From: Lysobacteraceae bacterium
GTDB taxonomy: Bacteria > Pseudomonadota > Gammaproteobacteria > Xanthomonadales > Xanthomonadaceae
Assembly (NCBI GenBank): GCA_003449515.1
Contig: DMHI01000112.1
Coordinates: 1-6,571, forward strand
Length of the DNA: 6,571 bases
Direction: 5' to 3'
Shown here: in pieces, positions 5,534 through 6,571 of the stretch
How positions within the stretch are numbered: position 1 is the first letter of the stretch
Layout: the number at the start of each line of letters is the position of its first letter
The notes under the pieces: generated by a model
Database searches by the model: none
Told to the model about the DNA's origin: nothing
The model's input: the letters and a program-made list of their open reading frames with translations, nothing else
Made by a program: the position numbers and the translations under genes

Positions 5534-6571
5534 TCAGTCCACCGCCACCGAGGCGGCGTGTTCGCGCGTGGCCTCGAAGCGCACGTCCTTGGCGCGCTCC
5601 TGCGCCAGCTGCAGGTTCACGCGCGAGGGTGCCAGGTAGACGAGGTGCCCGGCGGCATCGACGCCGAGGTTCATCGCGTTCTTCTCGCGGAAGGCCTCGA
5701 GCGTCTTGTCGTCCTTCGCGTACACCCAGCGCGCGGTCTGCACTTGCACCGGCTCGAAGCTGGCATCCACGCCGTACTCGTCCTTCAGCCGGTAGGCCAC
5801 AACGTCGAACTGCAGGGTGCCGACGGCGCCGAGGATCAGATCGTTGCTCATCAGCGGGCGGAAGAACTGCGTGGCGCCTTCTTCCGACAGCTGGGCCAGG
5901 CCCTTCTGCAGCTGCTTGAGCTTGAGCGGGTCGCGTAGGCGGGCGCGCCGGAACAGCTCCGGCGCGAAGTTCGGGATGCCGGTGAAGTTCAGCGGCTCGC
6001 CTTCGCTGAAGCTGTCGCCGATGGTGATGGTGCCGTGGTTGTGGATGCCGATGACATCGCCCGGCCAGGCCTCGGCGGCAATCTCGCGGTCGCTGGCCAT
6101 GAAGGTCAGCGCGTTGGCGAGCTTCACTTCCTTGCCGGTGCGCGGCTGCAGCACCTTCATGCCGGCGGTGAAGCGGCCCGAGCAGATGCGCATGAAGGCC
6201 ACGCGGTCGCGGTGCTGCGGGTCCATGTTGGCCTGGATCTTGAAGACGAAGCCGGTGAGCTTTTCTTCTTCCGGCTGCACGTCGCGCGTGGTGGTGGCGC
6301 GCGCCTTTGGCGATGGCGCGTGCTCGACGAAGAAGTCGAGCAGCAGCTGCACGCCGAAATTGTTGACCGCCGAGCCGAAAAACACCGGCGTTTGTTTTCC
6401 CTGCTTGTAGCTGTCGGCATCGAACGCATGCGACGCGCCCTGCACGAGTTCGAGCTCGTCGCGTAGTTCGGCCAGCGCGGCAGCACCGAGGCGGCGCTCC
6501 AGTTCCGGGTCGTCGAGTTTCAGGATGGTGGAATCCTGGCGGGTGAAGTTCTTGCCGGGCTCGAACAGGTG
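5534..6571 (-). CDS. prfC: Peptide chain release factor 3 (RF3), C-terminal 345 residues, 5' end outside window
   Basis: RF3 is a translational GTPase that removes RF1 or RF2 from the ribosome after peptide release. The frame stays open to the right edge, beginning HLFEPGKNFTRQDS, so the true start is beyond the window; the GTG at 6445 is internal. About 345 residues are present of a family near 530 (529 in E. coli), so P-loop, switches and G4 are missing. Visible are the end of the G domain with its G5-like FFGSAVNNFG (64-73 of the visible part), the start of domain II (LTGFVFKIQANMDPQHRDRV, from 105), IHNHGTITIGD, FTGIPNFAPELFRR, LSEEGATQFFRP and the C-terminal FEATREH. These blocks match E. 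coli RF3 closely and separate it from EF-G. No frameshift or internal stop is seen. It leads the hydrolase gene with a 5-base gap. Confidence 0.96.
   Translation of the reverse strand, partial: HLFEPGKNFTRQDSTILKLDDPELERRLGAAALAELRDELELVQGASHAFDADSYKQGKQTPVFFGSAVNNFGVQLLLDFFVEHAPSPKARATTTRDVQPEEEKLTGFVFKIQANMDPQHRDRVAFMRICSGRFTAGMKVLQPRTGKEVKLANALTFMASDREIAAEAWPGDVIGIHNHGTITIGDSFSEGEPLNFTGIPNFAPELFRRARLRDPLKLKQLQKGLAQLSEEGATQFFRPLMSNDLILGAVGTLQFDVVAYRLKDEYGVDASFEPVQVQTARWVYAKDDKTLEAFREKNAMNLGVDAAGHLVYLAPSRVNLQLAQERAKDVRFEATREHAASVAVD

Noticed and set aside
5534..6445. RF3 as a complete short gene starting at the GTG at 6445
   Set aside because: The same frame continues upstream to the window edge with recognisable RF3 sequence (HLFEPGKNFTRQDS onward), so the gene is cut by the window and not naturally short.
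1..6571. CRISPR array, insertion sequence, prophage, tRNA or other accessory element
   Set aside because: No repeat-spacer pattern, transposase, terminal inverted repeats or tRNA-like sequence was seen by eye, and all sequence apart from the 103-base divergent region and small gaps is accounted for by six genes.

Overview
The window is very GC-rich (roughly 70% by eye) and densely coded, with short gaps and overlapping ends. The protein sequences look proteobacterial; the release factor 3 and RsgA segments suggest a high-GC beta- or gammaproteobacterium. I cannot place it more precisely. I see no tRNA, rRNA, CRISPR array, insertion sequence or phage gene, and codon use looks even throughout, so this reads as chromosomal backbone carrying a signalling module.

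Layout from left to right: (1) the 3' part of rsgA, a ribosome-assembly GTPase, on the + strand and cut by the left edge. (2) Convergent with it, a two-gene minus-strand operon: a 781-residue membrane protein (predicted periplasmic sensor, HAMP, SpoIIE/PP2C-type phosphatase, RsbW-type ATPase/kinase domain) followed, with an ATGA overlap, by a 128-residue STAS-domain protein. (3) A 103-base divergent intergenic region. (4) On the + strand, a DUF1704 'QEGLA motif' protein with a visible HExxxH motif, resembling the zinc carboxypeptidase fold of the eukaryotic tubulin detyrosinase MATCAP. (5) Overlapping its 3' end tail to tail, a minus-strand alpha/beta hydrolase with an aspartate nucleophile (HDYGD, as in MEST/epoxide-hydrolase relatives), lying 5 bases downstream of (6) prfC (peptide chain release factor 3), which is cut by the right edge.

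The unit most likely to interest a reader is the partner-switching pair in (2). One polypeptide carries both the phosphatase and the kinase that should act in opposite directions on the phosphoserine of the STAS protein, and it is wired to an extracytoplasmic sensor. The downstream target is not encoded in the window. The second point of interest is the QEGLA protein, whose motifs predict a metallopeptidase although the bacterial family is usually named only for a proposed effect on flavohemoglobin expression. The flanking rsgA and prfC are housekeeping translation genes.
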